In this document: positions 33,741-42,819 of the stretch, in pieces
Layout of the letters: every line of letters begins with the position of its first letter
Numbering within the stretch: position 1 is the stretch's first letter
NCBI GenBank assembly: GCA_934141535.1
Contig: CAKPCH010000007.1
Coordinates: 9,344 to 73,343, forward strand
Length of the DNA stretch: 64,000 bases
Direction: 5' to 3'
Source: an uncultured Bacilli bacterium
GTDB lineage: Bacteria > Bacillota_I > Bacilli_A > RF39 > UBA660
Program-made: the position numbers and the translations under genes
Notes under the pieces: model-generated
Told to the model about the DNA's origin: nothing
Seen by the model: the letters and a program-made list of their open reading frames with translations, nothing else
Databases searched by the model: none

Positions 33741-33989
33741 ATGGTATATCTATGGCTTGGAGTAGCACTTTTACTTACATTAATAGAACTAGCAACCAAA
33801 ACTTTAGTAACTGTTTGGTTTATAGTAAGTGCTGTATTTTCTATGATTTTATCTTTATTTGTAGATAATTATTTTATTCAATTTTTAGTATTTATTTTAC
33901 TTGGTACTCTTTTAATTGCAACTTTTCATGATTATTTATTAAAATTAATTAACCAAAAAAAGAAAGTAAAAAAAGCTAAAAATAAATAA
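33741..33989 (+). CDS. NfeD-like small membrane protein
   Basis: 82 residues with three membrane segments. VYLWLGVALLLTLIELATKTLVTVWF and the following FSMILSLF resemble the membrane part of NfeD-family proteins, but the C-terminal OB-fold domain is missing and a Lys-rich tail (KKKVKKAKNK) ends the protein. NfeD proteins usually partner a stomatin-like protein; none is adjacent. Confidence 0.65.
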   Translation: MVYLWLGVALLLTLIELATKTLVTVWFIVSAVFSMILSLFVDNYFIQFLVFILLGTLLIATFHDYLLKLINQKKKVKKAKNK

Positions 33990-34781
33990 ATGGTCAAATT
34001 AAAAAATATGAAAAAGATAAAAGATATAATTAAAGTACTAATTTGGCCTATTATATTTATGGTAGGTCAATTTTTTATTAATTATATATTTGTTATTATT
34101 TTTAATAATAATTTGAAAATGAATAATCAAGAGCTTCTAAATTATATGAAAACAAAAGAGTATAATATATTGTTAAATGAATATATTAATTCTAAAACAC
34201 TTATAATAATATTTATAACAGCTATTATATTTATACCTCTTTTTTATCAATTATATAAAAAATATAAAGTTAAACAAAATAAAAAATTAAATTTATTAGA
34301 ACCTATATTATTAGGTATTAGTGTATCTTTAACTTATAATATAATTGTTTTTTATTTAAATACTATATTTTCATTTACAAATCAGTTCGAACTTAGTAAT
34401 TTATCTATTATAAGTCAAATAATTTCATCTGGTATAATAGGACCTATAATAGAAGAATTAGTATTTAGAGGTATTATTTATAATTCATTAAAAGAATCTA
34501 ATACTAAAGTATTTTCTATAATTATAACTACATTATTGTTTTCTATAATTCATTTAAATATTATTAATAGTATATATACTATTTTTGTAGGATTATTACT
34601 TATATATTTATATGAAAAATATAAAACTTTAAAAATGCCTATAATAATGCATATATCTTTAAATTCTACAATAATATTATTACTTCCTATAATTATTAAA
34701 AATTATGTAGCACTTAATATATATTTATTAGTAGTAAGTATAAGTATTTTATGTATTTATATATATAGGTGTATAAAATAA
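33990..34781 (+). CDS. CPBP family intramembrane endopeptidase
   Basis: 263 residues, about seven membrane segments. IIEELVFRGIIYN supplies the EE-x3-R motif and FSIIHLN the downstream His of the CPBP (CAAX protease and bacteriocin-processing) family. Members have been linked to bacteriocin self-immunity and protein processing. It begins immediately after the NfeD-like stop with no Shine-Dalgarno, implying coupled translation; an ATG at 34008 is an alternative start. Confidence 0.85.
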   Translation: MVKLKNMKKIKDIIKVLIWPIIFMVGQFFINYIFVIIFNNNLKMNNQELLNYMKTKEYNILLNEYINSKTLIIIFITAIIFIPLFYQLYKKYKVKQNKKLNLLEPILLGISVSLTYNIIVFYLNTIFSFTNQFELSNLSIISQIISSGIIGPIIEELVFRGIIYNSLKESNTKVFSIIITTLLFSIIHLNIINSIYTIFVGLLLIYLYEKYKTLKMPIIMHISLNSTIILLLPIIIKNYVALNIYLLVVSISILCIYIYRCIK

Positions 34782-34803
34782 TTTATTTTGTGTATTATAA
34801 TAA

Positions 34804-34822
34804 TGTAAGTGTTACACTTACA
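34804..34822 (+). promoter_or_regulatory. 19-bp perfect palindrome
   Basis: TGTAAGTGT-T-ACACTTACA, just before the terminator and the response-regulator promoter. It may be a regulator site or a hairpin of the upstream transcript. Confidence 0.5.
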
Positions 34823-34827
34823 GTTAG

Positions 34828-34859
34828 ATGAAGAACTACTAAAAGTTCTTCATTTTTTT
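34828..34859 (+). terminator. Terminator before the bce-like operon
   Basis: Perfect ATGAAGAACT/AGTTCTTCAT stem with a seven-T tail. Confidence 0.85.
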
Positions 34860-34905
34860 ATCTTACAATATTGTAAGATAAAAAATAATAAAAAAATGTT
34901 ATAAT
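34856..34905 (+). promoter_or_regulatory. Perfect 28-bp palindrome and promoter of bceR-like gene
   Basis: Half-sites TTTTATCTTACAAT (34856-34869) and ATTGTAAGATAAAA (34870-34883) are perfect inverted repeats. They cover the -35 region (34877-34882) of the promoter whose -10 TATAAT is at 34900-34905. The position suits autoregulation by the response regulator (inference). Confidence 0.65.
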
Positions 34906-34922
34906 AAAAAGGGAAGTGAATT

Positions 34923-35585
34923 ATGAAAAAAATAATGATAGTAGAAGATGAAGAAATGATTGCTTTAGAATTAAAAAACTTATTAGTTAATGATGGATAT
35001 GATGTAAGTATATTAAAAGATTTTAATAATTCTAAAGAAGAAATATTAAAAAGTAATTCAGACCTAGTTTTACTTGATATTAATATTCCAAATATTAATG
35101 GAGAAGCTTTATTAAAAAGTATAAGAAAAGAATCTAATATACCAGTTATTATGCTCACAAGTAGAGTAAGTGAAACTGATGAGGTATTATCATATATATA
35201 TGGAGCAGATGATTATATAACAAAGCCATATAATCCAACAATACTATTATTAAGAATACAAAGTTTATTTAAAAGATTAGAGTGCACATTAGATGTTTTA
35301 AAATATCATGATGTAGATGTTGATTTTAGGCGTGGTATACTTAGTAAAGATAAAAAAGGAGTAGAACTTACTAAAAATGAAATGATTATATTTAATTATT
35401 TATTAACTAATAAAAATAGAATTGTTACACGTGATGAACTTATGACTAATCTTTGGAATAATGAAGAATATATTAATGATAATGCATTAACAGTAAATAT
35501 AAGTAGATTAAGAAGTAAATTATCAAGTCTTGGTTATAAAGACTCAATAGAAACAAAAAAAGGACAAGGTTACATATTATTATGA
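34923..35585 (+). CDS. OmpR-type response regulator (BceR-like)
   Basis: 220 residues. The receiver domain has MIVEDEEM (acidic pocket), VLLDINIPN (phospho-Asp), MLTSR and YITKPYN (Lys); the C-terminal winged helix has LTKNEMIIFNYL and NALTVNISRLRSKL. It overlaps a BceS-like kinase (ATGA) and precedes a BceAB-like transporter, so it most likely controls that transporter in response to cell-wall antibiotics. Confidence 0.9.
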   Translation: MKKIMIVEDEEMIALELKNLLVNDGYDVSILKDFNNSKEEILKSNSDLVLLDINIPNINGEALLKSIRKESNIPVIMLTSRVSETDEVLSYIYGADDYITKPYNPTILLLRIQSLFKRLECTLDVLKYHDVDVDFRRGILSKDKKGVELTKNEMIIFNYLLTNKNRIVTRDELMTNLWNNEEYINDNALTVNISRLRSKLSSLGYKDSIETKKGQGYILL

Positions 35586-36589
35586 AATTAATAAAATATT
35601 TAAAAGATTTAATATATACAATTATAATATTTATAATAAGCTATTTAATAATAGTATTAATGTTATTAGTATTTAAAACAAATATATCATTAATAATAGC
35701 GCTTTCTTTAATTTTAATTATGTCTTTTGTATTCGTAATATTAATAAATTACTTTAGAAAAAAGAAATTTTATGATGAATTTATAAATAATGTAAATAAA
35801 CTAGATAAAAAATACTTAGTGTTAGAAACATTAAATAGGCCAGAATTTTATGAAGGTAATATACTTTATGATAATTTATATGATATAAATAAATCTATGA
35901 TAGAAGAAATACAATTTTATAGTTCAAATATAAATGATTTCAAAGAATATGTAGAAATGTGGATACATGAAGTAAAAATACCAATATCAAGTCTAGTATT
36001 AATGTGTCATAATGATTCTAAAATAGATAAAAAATATATAAAACAAGTAAAAAGATTAAATGATTGTATTGATCAAGTATTATATTATGTTAGAAGTAAT
36101 TATACACAAGAAGATTTTTTAATAAAGAAAGTTAATTTAGAAAAAATAGTTAGTAATGTATTATTAAATAATAAAGATGATATATTAGAAAATAATATAA
36201 ATCTTGATATTAATATTCATAATATAGAAGTATTTAGTGATTTTAAATGGTTAGAATTTATAATACAACAAATTATTAATAATTGTATAAAGTATAAAAG
36301 TAAAAATAATTCTATAATAAAAATAACTTGTGAAGATTTAAAAGATGAAACTATTTTATCTATATGGGATAATGGTATTGGTATTTCTAAAAGTGATTTA
36401 CCTAAGGTATTTAATAAATCTTTTACAGGGGCTAATGGAAGAACTTCCTCTAAATCTACAGGCATGGGGCTTTATATAGTTCATAAATTATGTGATAAAC
36501 TAGGTCATAAAATAGAAATTAGTTCTATTAAAGATGAATATACAGAGGTTAAAATAATATTTGGTAAGAATAATCTATATAAAGTTTAA
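35582..36589 (+). CDS. Intramembrane-sensing histidine kinase (BceS-like)
   Basis: 335 residues with two closely spaced N-terminal membrane helices (about 12-32 and 37-57) and almost no extracellular loop, the hallmark of BceS-type kinases that sense through their ABC transporter. The phospho-acceptor box is EMWIHEVKIPISS; the ATPase domain has IINNCIKYKS (N box), IWDNGIGIS (G1) and GMGLYIVHKL (G2). The stimulus in this family is transport of antimicrobial peptides. Confidence 0.9.
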   Translation: MKLIKYLKDLIYTIIIFIISYLIIVLMLLVFKTNISLIIALSLILIMSFVFVILINYFRKKKFYDEFINNVNKLDKKYLVLETLNRPEFYEGNILYDNLYDINKSMIEEIQFYSSNINDFKEYVEMWIHEVKIPISSLVLMCHNDSKIDKKYIKQVKRLNDCIDQVLYYVRSNYTQEDFLIKKVNLEKIVSNVLLNNKDDILENNINLDINIHNIEVFSDFKWLEFIIQQIINNCIKYKSKNNSIIKITCEDLKDETILSIWDNGIGISKSDLPKVFNKSFTGANGRTSSKSTGMGLYIVHKLCDKLGHKIEISSIKDEYTEVKIIFGKNNLYKV

Positions 36590-36676
36590 TGTTACAAAAA
36601 AGTAATATTTAGTAATATTAAACATACGACAAATATTCTTCTTTATAATAAAATTTAATTATGAAAGGAAGATTTT
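36590..36676 (+). promoter_or_regulatory. Promoter region of the bceAB-like genes
   Basis: TATAAT at 36644-36649 with a poor -35. Direct repeats AGTAATATT (36601 and 36611) lie upstream, a possible activator site for the response regulator. Confidence 0.4.
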
Positions 36677-37444
36677 ATGGATAATGTTTTAAAAATAGAT
36701 AAAATAGAAAAGTATTATGGCAATAGATCAAGTTTAACTAAAGCTATAGATAATATATCTTTTGATGTTGAAAAAAAAGAATTTGTTGCTATTATGGGAG
36801 CTAGTGGAAGTGGTAAGACTACGCTTCTTAATTGTATATCCACTATTGATAAAGTTACTTCTGGTCATATATATGTAGCAGGATTAGATATTACTAAATT
36901 AAAAGGTAATGAATTAAATAAATTTAGAAGAGAAGAGTTAGGTTTTATATTTCAAGATTTTAATTTACTTGATACATTAACAGCATACGAAAATATATCT
37001 TTAGCTTTATCAATACAAAATGTAAATCCAAAAGAAATAGAAAAGAGAATATTAAAGGTATCTAAAGAATTAAACATAAAAGATATACTTAATAAATATC
37101 CATATCAAATGAGTGGAGGACAAAAACAAAGAGTAGCGAGTGCTAGAGCAATTATTACTAATCCAAAATTAATACTTGCAGATGAACCAACTGGAGCACT
37201 CGATTCAAAGTCATCAAAGATGTTATTAGAAAGATTTAATTATTTAAATGATACACTTGATGCAACAATACTTATGGTAACTCATGATGCATTTACAGCA
37301 AGCTATGCTACTAGAGTAATATTTATTAAAGATGGTAAAATATTTAGTGAAATAAGAAAAGGTGATAAAACTAGAAAAGAGTTTTTTGATGAAATAATAG
37401 ATGTAGTAACACTTCTTGGAGGAGATTTAAATGATGCTCTTTAA
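36677..37444 (+). CDS. ABC transporter ATPase (BceA-like)
   Basis: 255 residues with Walker A GASGSGKTTLL, Q loop FIFQDFNLLD, signature MSGGQKQR and Walker B LILADEPTGALD; the H loop is VTHDAF. This is the MacB/BceA subgroup. It overlaps the FtsX-type permease gene and follows BceR/S-like genes, forming an antimicrobial-peptide sensing and removal transporter. Confidence 0.93.
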   Translation: MDNVLKIDKIEKYYGNRSSLTKAIDNISFDVEKKEFVAIMGASGSGKTTLLNCISTIDKVTSGHIYVAGLDITKLKGNELNKFRREELGFIFQDFNLLDTLTAYENISLALSIQNVNPKEIEKRILKVSKELNIKDILNKYPYQMSGGQKQRVASARAIITNPKLILADEPTGALDSKSSKMLLERFNYLNDTLDATILMVTHDAFTASYATRVIFIKDGKIFSEIRKGDKTRKEFFDEIIDVVTLLGGDLNDAL

Positions 37445-39470
37445 AATTTCATTAAAAAATATTAGAAAAAGTATAAAAGATTATGCTATATACTTTTTTA
37501 CACTAGTTCTAGGTGTAGCTATATTTTATGTTTTTAATTCTATAAATTCACAAACAGTTATGATGAATGTTACAAAAAGAACTTATGAAATAATAGATCT
37601 TATGACTAATTTATTATCTGGAGTAAGTGTCTTTGTTTCATTTATACTTGGATTTTTAATTATATATGCATCTAGATTCTTAATGAAAAGAAGAAATAAA
37701 GAATTTGGTATTTATTTAACTCTTGGTATGAGTAAAAGAAAAATATCATTAATATTATTTATAGAAACTCTTTTAATAGGAGTAATATCACTTATAGTAG
37801 GATTAATTTTAGGTGTATTTTTATCACAATTTATGAGTATATTAGTAGCTAATATGTTTGAAGCAGATATGACTAGATTTAAATTTATATTTTCTAGTAG
37901 TGCTTGTATTAAAACATTAATATATTTTGGAATTATGTATTTATTAGTTATTTTATTTAATACAATAAGTGTTAGTAAATGTAAATTAATAGATTTAATA
38001 TATTCAAGTAAAAAAATGGAAAAAGTAAAAATAAAGAATCCAGTTATATGTATTATTATTTTTATAATATCAGTATGTATGTTATCATATGCTTATTATT
38101 TAGTTACAGATGGAATAGATGCTATTAAAGATTATCGTATGATACTTATACCTATCGCACTTGGTATAATTTCTACTTTCTTAATATTTTGGTCATTATC
38201 AGGTTTATTACTAAAAATAACTATGTCAATAAAAAAACTATATTATAAAGACTTAAATTGTTTTACATTAAGACAAATAAGTAGTAAAGTAAATACAACA
38301 GTATTTTCTATGACAATAATATCTATCATGTTATTTATAACTATATGTGTATTATCTTCATCTTTAGCACTTAAAAGTTCAATGACAGCTAATGTAAATT
38401 CATTAACTCCTGTAGATATACAATTAGAAAAATCAAGAAATCTAGATTATGATAATAATATAGATAAAACTATAATAGATGATTCTTATATATCAATAGA
38501 AGAAACATTAAAAAATTTAAATATAGATCAAAATACTTATTTTCTTGATAATATAACAGTAAATAAATACGTAGATGATAATCTAACACTTAATGATACA
38601 CTTGGTAGTACATCTTATGAAGTTTCTAAAGAATATAAGTATTTAAGATTAGATAATAAAGAAGTAATTATGAAATTAAGTGACTATAATAAGGTTGCTA
38701 AACTATATAATAAAAAAACTTATACGTTAAATGATAATGAGTATATTATAATAGCAGATTATGATTCTTTTATAAATATTAGAAATAGAGCTCTTAAATT
38801 AAAAGAACAAATTAAAGTATTTGATAGTTATTTATATCCTAAATATGAAGAGTGTCAATATGCTTTTGTAGATATGGGAGCAAATCATAGTAATTTAGGA
38901 ATAATTATAGTACCAGATAAAGTAGTAAAAGAAGAAAGTATTAAATCTAGTATTATGCTTGCTAATTATAAAGATAAATCTAATGAAAAGTTAGAGGAGA
39001 AATTAGAGAATATTATAAATAATCATTATAATATAGATACATATCTTAGTTATAATACTAAAAGTGATATAAGAGATTCCTCAGTAGGTCTTGGAGCACT
39101 AGTTACATTTATTGGACTTTATTTAGGAGTAATATTTTTAATATCAAGTGCTGCTATTTTAGCACTTAAAGAATTATCAGAGTCAGCAGATAATAAACTA
39201 GTATTTATTTGTTTAAGAAAACTAGGTGCTGATGAAGGAATGATTAATAAAGCTTTATTTAGACAAATAGGAATATTCTTTCTATTTCCCCTAATACTTG
39301 CTATAATACATTCAATATTTGGTATAAGATTTTGTACATTTATATTAGAATCATTTGGAAATGATAAATTATTACCTTCAATTATTATGACATCAATATT
39401 ATTAATAATTATATATGGAGGTTATTTTATACTTACTTATTTAAGTAGTAAAAATATGATAAAAGAGTAA
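37431..39470 (+). CDS. FtsX-family ABC permease (BceB-like)
   Basis: 679 residues with about ten membrane segments: four N-terminal, two central, and the rest C-terminal. A large extracellular region (about 330-545) sits between helices, the BceB layout where the outer domain recognises peptide antibiotics or lipid II-bound drug. RNKEFGIYLTLGMSKRKI matches the FtsX cytoplasmic loop. Two adjacent ATGs (37431, 37434) follow GGAGGAG. Confidence 0.9.
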   Translation: MMLFKISLKNIRKSIKDYAIYFFTLVLGVAIFYVFNSINSQTVMMNVTKRTYEIIDLMTNLLSGVSVFVSFILGFLIIYASRFLMKRRNKEFGIYLTLGMSKRKISLILFIETLLIGVISLIVGLILGVFLSQFMSILVANMFEADMTRFKFIFSSSACIKTLIYFGIMYLLVILFNTISVSKCKLIDLIYSSKKMEKVKIKNPVICIIIFIISVCMLSYAYYLVTDGIDAIKDYRMILIPIALGIISTFLIFWSLSGLLLKITMSIKKLYYKDLNCFTLRQISSKVNTTVFSMTIISIMLFITICVLSSSLALKSSMTANVNSLTPVDIQLEKSRNLDYDNNIDKTIIDDSYISIEETLKNLNIDQNTYFLDNITVNKYVDDNLTLNDTLGSTSYEVSKEYKYLRLDNKEVIMKLSDYNKVAKLYNKKTYTLNDNEYIIIADYDSFINIRNRALKLKEQIKVFDSYLYPKYEECQYAFVDMGANHSNLGIIIVPDKVVKEESIKSSIMLANYKDKSNEKLEEKLENIINNHYNIDTYLSYNTKSDIRDSSVGLGALVTFIGLYLGVIFLISSAAILALKELSESADNKLVFICLRKLGADEGMINKALFRQIGIFFLFPLILAIIHSIFGIRFCTFILESFGNDKLLPSIIMTSILLIIIYGGYFILTYLSSKNMIKE

Positions 39471-39482
39471 AGAGGTGTAGTT

Positions 39483-40583
39483 GTGGGTTATATTGAAACA
39501 TTTAAAATAGCACTTATATCTTTTCCTTTTATTGCACTTTTCTTAACAATACCTTTTATATTAATAGAGTATCATAGATATGGATCTATAAATAAATTTA
39601 GAACACTTATAATATATTCATTTATTTTATACCTTTTAACAATATATTTATTAGTTATACTACCACTTCCAAGTCGTGAAGAAGTTTTAAAATTAACAAC
39701 ACCCAAAATGAATTTAATACCTTTTAATTTTATTTTAGATATTATAAAAGAATCTAGCTTTGTATTAAATAAGCCTTCTACATATTTAAAATCATTAACA
39801 GATCCTTGTATATATGTAGTTGTATTTAATATATTTATGACAATACCATTTGGTATATATTTAAGATATTATTATAAATGTAGTTTAAAGAAAACTGTTA
39901 TATTATCATTTCTTTTATCACTTTTCTTTGAACTAACACAACTTACAGGACTATATTTTATTTACGAAAGACCATATCGTATGTTTGATGTAGATGATTT
40001 AATGCTTAATACACTTGGAGGATTAATAGGATATTTTATATCAGGACTTATAATAAATTATTTACCTACAAGAGATAAAATAGATGAAGATTCCATTAAT
40101 AAAGGTAAAACAGTTTCTGGACTTAGAAGAATAACTTTGTATTTATTAGATACTACTTTGTATTTGATAATATATGTATTAATACTTTTAATAATAAATA
40201 AACCATATATTAAATATATTTTGTTTATTGTATACTTTGTTATAATACCGTTTTTATTTAATGGATATACATTAGGTAGTAAATTTTTAAATATTAAATT
40301 CTCTTTTCCCGATAAAAGATTTTTAAGATTATTTATAAGAGCTATTATTACATATTTCTATTATTTTGGACTTGTTTATTTTATTAGTATAATAATTATG
40401 AAATTAACTAATTATTTTAATTTAAGTACTACAGTAAAATTAATAATAGCTTTATCTACGTTGATTGGACTTTTCATATTTTATTTATTAAATACTATAA
40501 AAATATTAAAGTGCGCTAAAATATATTATGATAAGTTTTCTAAAGTAGAATTTGTTAGTACTATAAAAGATAAAGACAAATAA
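39483..40583 (+). CDS. VanZ-like protein fused to an RDD domain
   Basis: 366 residues. The N-terminal half (about 1-190) is VanZ-like with PKMNLIPFNFI, FELTQLTGLYF and FDVDDLMLNTLGG; the C-terminal half (about 215-345) is an RDD-type membrane domain (RRITLYLLDTTLYLI, NGYTLGSKFLNIKFSFPDKR). VanZ proteins can give low-level teicoplanin resistance. It begins at GTG 39483 after AGAGGTG, 12 bases after the permease, so it belongs to the cell-wall antibiotic response operon. Confidence 0.88.
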   Translation: MGYIETFKIALISFPFIALFLTIPFILIEYHRYGSINKFRTLIIYSFILYLLTIYLLVILPLPSREEVLKLTTPKMNLIPFNFILDIIKESSFVLNKPSTYLKSLTDPCIYVVVFNIFMTIPFGIYLRYYYKCSLKKTVILSFLLSLFFELTQLTGLYFIYERPYRMFDVDDLMLNTLGGLIGYFISGLIINYLPTRDKIDEDSINKGKTVSGLRRITLYLLDTTLYLIIYVLILLIINKPYIKYILFIVYFVIIPFLFNGYTLGSKFLNIKFSFPDKRFLRLFIRAIITYFYYFGLVYFISIIIMKLTNYFNLSTTVKLIIALSTLIGLFIFYLLNTIKILKCAKIYYDKFSKVEFVSTIKDKDK

Positions 40584-40655
40584 AGTTTTTATCTTTTTAT
40601 TTTAAATTATATAGAATAAAAAAACTAGAAAATAAATAATAATATTAAACAAACG

Positions 40656-40684
40656 TTGCACATCTTTTAAAATTGTGGTAAAAT
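40656..40684 (+). promoter_or_regulatory. pyk promoter
   Basis: TTGCAC (40656-40661), 17 bp, TAAAAT (40679-40684). This also argues against a start at 40675, inside the promoter. Confidence 0.75.
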
Positions 40685-40719
40685 TGGAAAGTCGTTTTGT
40701 TTTTTTAGAGGTGAGAAGT

Positions 40720-42126
40720 ATGAAGAAAACTAAAATAATTTGTAGTATAGGACCATCTAGTTGTGATGTAGAAACTATGAGTAGAATGGTTTTAAATGGT
40801 ATGAATGTAGCACGTATTAATTTTTCACATGCTACAGATGAAGAAAAAGAAAATGTAGTAAGTACTGTAAAAAAAGTTAGAGAAATAACTAAAGTACCAG
40901 TAGGAATTTTATATGATACTAAAGGTCCAGAATTTAGAAACGGTATGTTAGAAAATGATTCTATTAATTTAGTAGAAGGTAAAACTATAAGAGTAGTAAA
41001 AGAAGATGTACTTGGTAATGAAGAAAGATTTTCTGTTAATCATAAGAGTGCTGTAGATTCATTATCAGTAGGTGATGATATACTATTAGAAAATGGATTA
41101 ATGAAGATAAAAGTTATATCTAAAGAAAGTGATGGTGTAACTTGTAAAATAATTAATGGTGGAGTTTTAGGTAATAAAAAGAGTTTAAGTGTACCAGGAG
41201 TTAAACTTGATATTCCTTTCATTAGTGAGAATGATTATAATGATATAGTTTATGCTTGTAAACATGATGGAAACTTTTTAGCACTTTCTTTTGTTTCAAC
41301 AAAAGAAGATGTATTAGAAGCACGTAAAATTTTAATAGATAATAATAGAGAAGACATGAAGATTATTTCTAAAATAGAAAGTACAACAGGAATAGATAAT
41401 TTAAAAGAAATAGTTGAAGTATCAGATGGTATTATGGTAGCACGTGGAGATCTTGGTGTAGAAGCACCTATGGAAGAACTTCCATTTTTACAACAATTAA
41501 TTATTAAGGAATGTCATAAACAAAATAAATTTTCTATAGTTGCTACAGAGATGTTAGAATCAATGAAAAAGAATGCTAGACCTACAAGAGCAGAAGTAAG
41601 TGATATTGCTAATGCTGTATTAAATGGTACAGATGCAGTTATGTTATCAGGAGAAACTACTACAGGTAAATTTCCTAGTGAAGCAGTTCATTATATGGCT
41701 AGTATATGCAAGAAAGCTGAAAATCATTTAAACTATAAAATTAATATAGATTTTGTAGATAAAACAATAGGTGGCGCTATAGCAACTAGTGTTGTTGAAA
41801 CTGCAAATTTATTAGATGCTAAAGTAATAGTTGCTGCTACTATGAGTGGATTATCTGCTAAAAGAGTAAGTAATTTAAGACCAAAAAGTTTAATACTTGC
41901 AACTTGTACAAGTGATAATACTGCATATGGTTTAATGCTTAATTGGGCTGTTTATCCAGTTGTAGTAAATGTATATAATTCTACTGATGAAATAGTAGAA
42001 GATGCAAAATTACAAGCTAATAATTTTATTGGGTTAAAAAAAGATGATATTATACTTATAACTGGAGGATTTCCAAACAATACAATGGTTAAGAGTACAA
42101 ATTTTATGAAAATAGAAAAAATATAA
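40720..42126 (+). CDS. pyk: Pyruvate kinase
   Basis: 468 residues; converts phosphoenolpyruvate + ADP to pyruvate + ATP. Motifs: KTKIICSIGPSS, MNVARINFSHA, YDTKGPEFR, MKIISKIEST (catalytic Lys), VARGDLGVEAP, ATEMLESM and DAVMLSGETTTGKFP. The C-terminal PEP-utiliser domain of some Bacillus enzymes is absent. The start at 40720 follows GAGGTGAG. It is monocistronic and distant from the pgk-tpi operon. Confidence 0.97.
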   Translation: MKKTKIICSIGPSSCDVETMSRMVLNGMNVARINFSHATDEEKENVVSTVKKVREITKVPVGILYDTKGPEFRNGMLENDSINLVEGKTIRVVKEDVLGNEERFSVNHKSAVDSLSVGDDILLENGLMKIKVISKESDGVTCKIINGGVLGNKKSLSVPGVKLDIPFISENDYNDIVYACKHDGNFLALSFVSTKEDVLEARKILIDNNREDMKIISKIESTTGIDNLKEIVEVSDGIMVARGDLGVEAPMEELPFLQQLIIKECHKQNKFSIVATEMLESMKKNARPTRAEVSDIANAVLNGTDAVMLSGETTTGKFPSEAVHYMASICKKAENHLNYKINIDFVDKTIGGAIATSVVETANLLDAKVIVAATMSGLSAKRVSNLRPKSLILATCTSDNTAYGLMLNWAVYPVVVNVYNSTDEIVEDAKLQANNFIGLKKDDIILITGGFPNNTMVKSTNFMKIEKI

Positions 42127-42148
42127 AACAGAGCAATCTGTTTTTTTT
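42125..42148 (+). terminator. Terminator after pyk
   Basis: AAAACAG/CTGTTTT stem, loop AGCAAT, T-rich tail, starting within the stop codon. Confidence 0.8.
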
Positions 42149-42157
42149 ATAAATATA

Positions 42158-42188
42158 TATACAAATATTGTACTATGTGATACAATAT
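42158..42188 (+). promoter_or_regulatory. Promoter/operator 1 of the TetR-ABC regulon
   Basis: Inverted repeat ATATTGTA-N8-TACAATAT (42165-42188). The right half includes an extended -10, TGATACAAT (TACAAT 42181-42186), with TATACA (42158-42163) as -35 at 17 bp. The same sequence recurs at 46589-46612. A repressor bound here would cover the -10. Confidence 0.75.
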
Positions 42189-42213
42189 AATTAAATAAAA
42201 GGAGGTAAAGAGT

Positions 42214-42819
42214 ATGCCTACAACAGTAAAAATATCTAAAGAAAAAATACTAGATGCAGCACTTTTTATTACACGTAGTAAAGGAATAGAATGTGTTAGT
42301 AATAGAGAACTTGCTAAGTATTTAAATTGTTCTATTAGACCAATATATTATCAATTTAAAAATGTAGAAGAATTAAATATAGAATTATATAAAAAAATAG
42401 AAAAATACTTTTATAAATATTTAATGGATAATATAAATGATAAAATGCCTTTATATAAACAAGTAGGAGTAAATTATATAAAGTTTGCTAAAGAAGAAAC
42501 TAATTTATTTAAAATATTATTTATGAGTAAATATGATCTATTACCAAAAGAATTTATATCAAAAGATGATGAAGATTATAAAGAGTTAACAAAAATAATA
42601 AAAATTAGTACAAATTTAAATGAAGAAGATATTAGTAGTTTTCATATAAAAATGTGGCTTTTTGCTCATGGAATTGCTACACTTGTAGCAACCAATACTA
42701 TAAAACTTACTGATAATCAAATAAAAGATTTATTATCAAAAGAATTTCAAGCACTTATGTTATTAAAAGAAAATAAAGATAATAAATGGGTTTTAAAGGA
42801 GGATAATAAAGATGAATAA
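42214..42819 (+). CDS. TetR/AcrR-family regulator
   Basis: 201 residues. The N-terminal HTH reads SKEKILDAALFITRSKGIE then CVSNRELAKYLNCSIRPIYYQFKNVEEL, the standard TetR recognition helix; the C-terminal part is an all-helical ligand/dimer domain. It heads the operon with a LiaF-like protein, an ABC ATPase and a permease, and its promoter contains an inverted repeat found also before a second ABC operon at 46.6 kb. It is the most likely binder of both (inference). Confidence 0.88.
   Translation: MPTTVKISKEKILDAALFITRSKGIECVSNRELAKYLNCSIRPIYYQFKNVEELNIELYKKIEKYFYKYLMDNINDKMPLYKQVGVNYIKFAKEETNLFKILFMSKYDLLPKEFISKDDEDYKELTKIIKISTNLNEEDISSFHIKMWLFAHGIATLVATNTIKLTDNQIKDLLSKEFQALMLLKENKDNKWVLKEDNKDE

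Noticed and set aside
40675..40719. Upstream start for pyruvate kinase
   Set aside because: The extra 15 codons overlap the -10 and the Shine-Dalgarno; the protein family starts at the later ATG.
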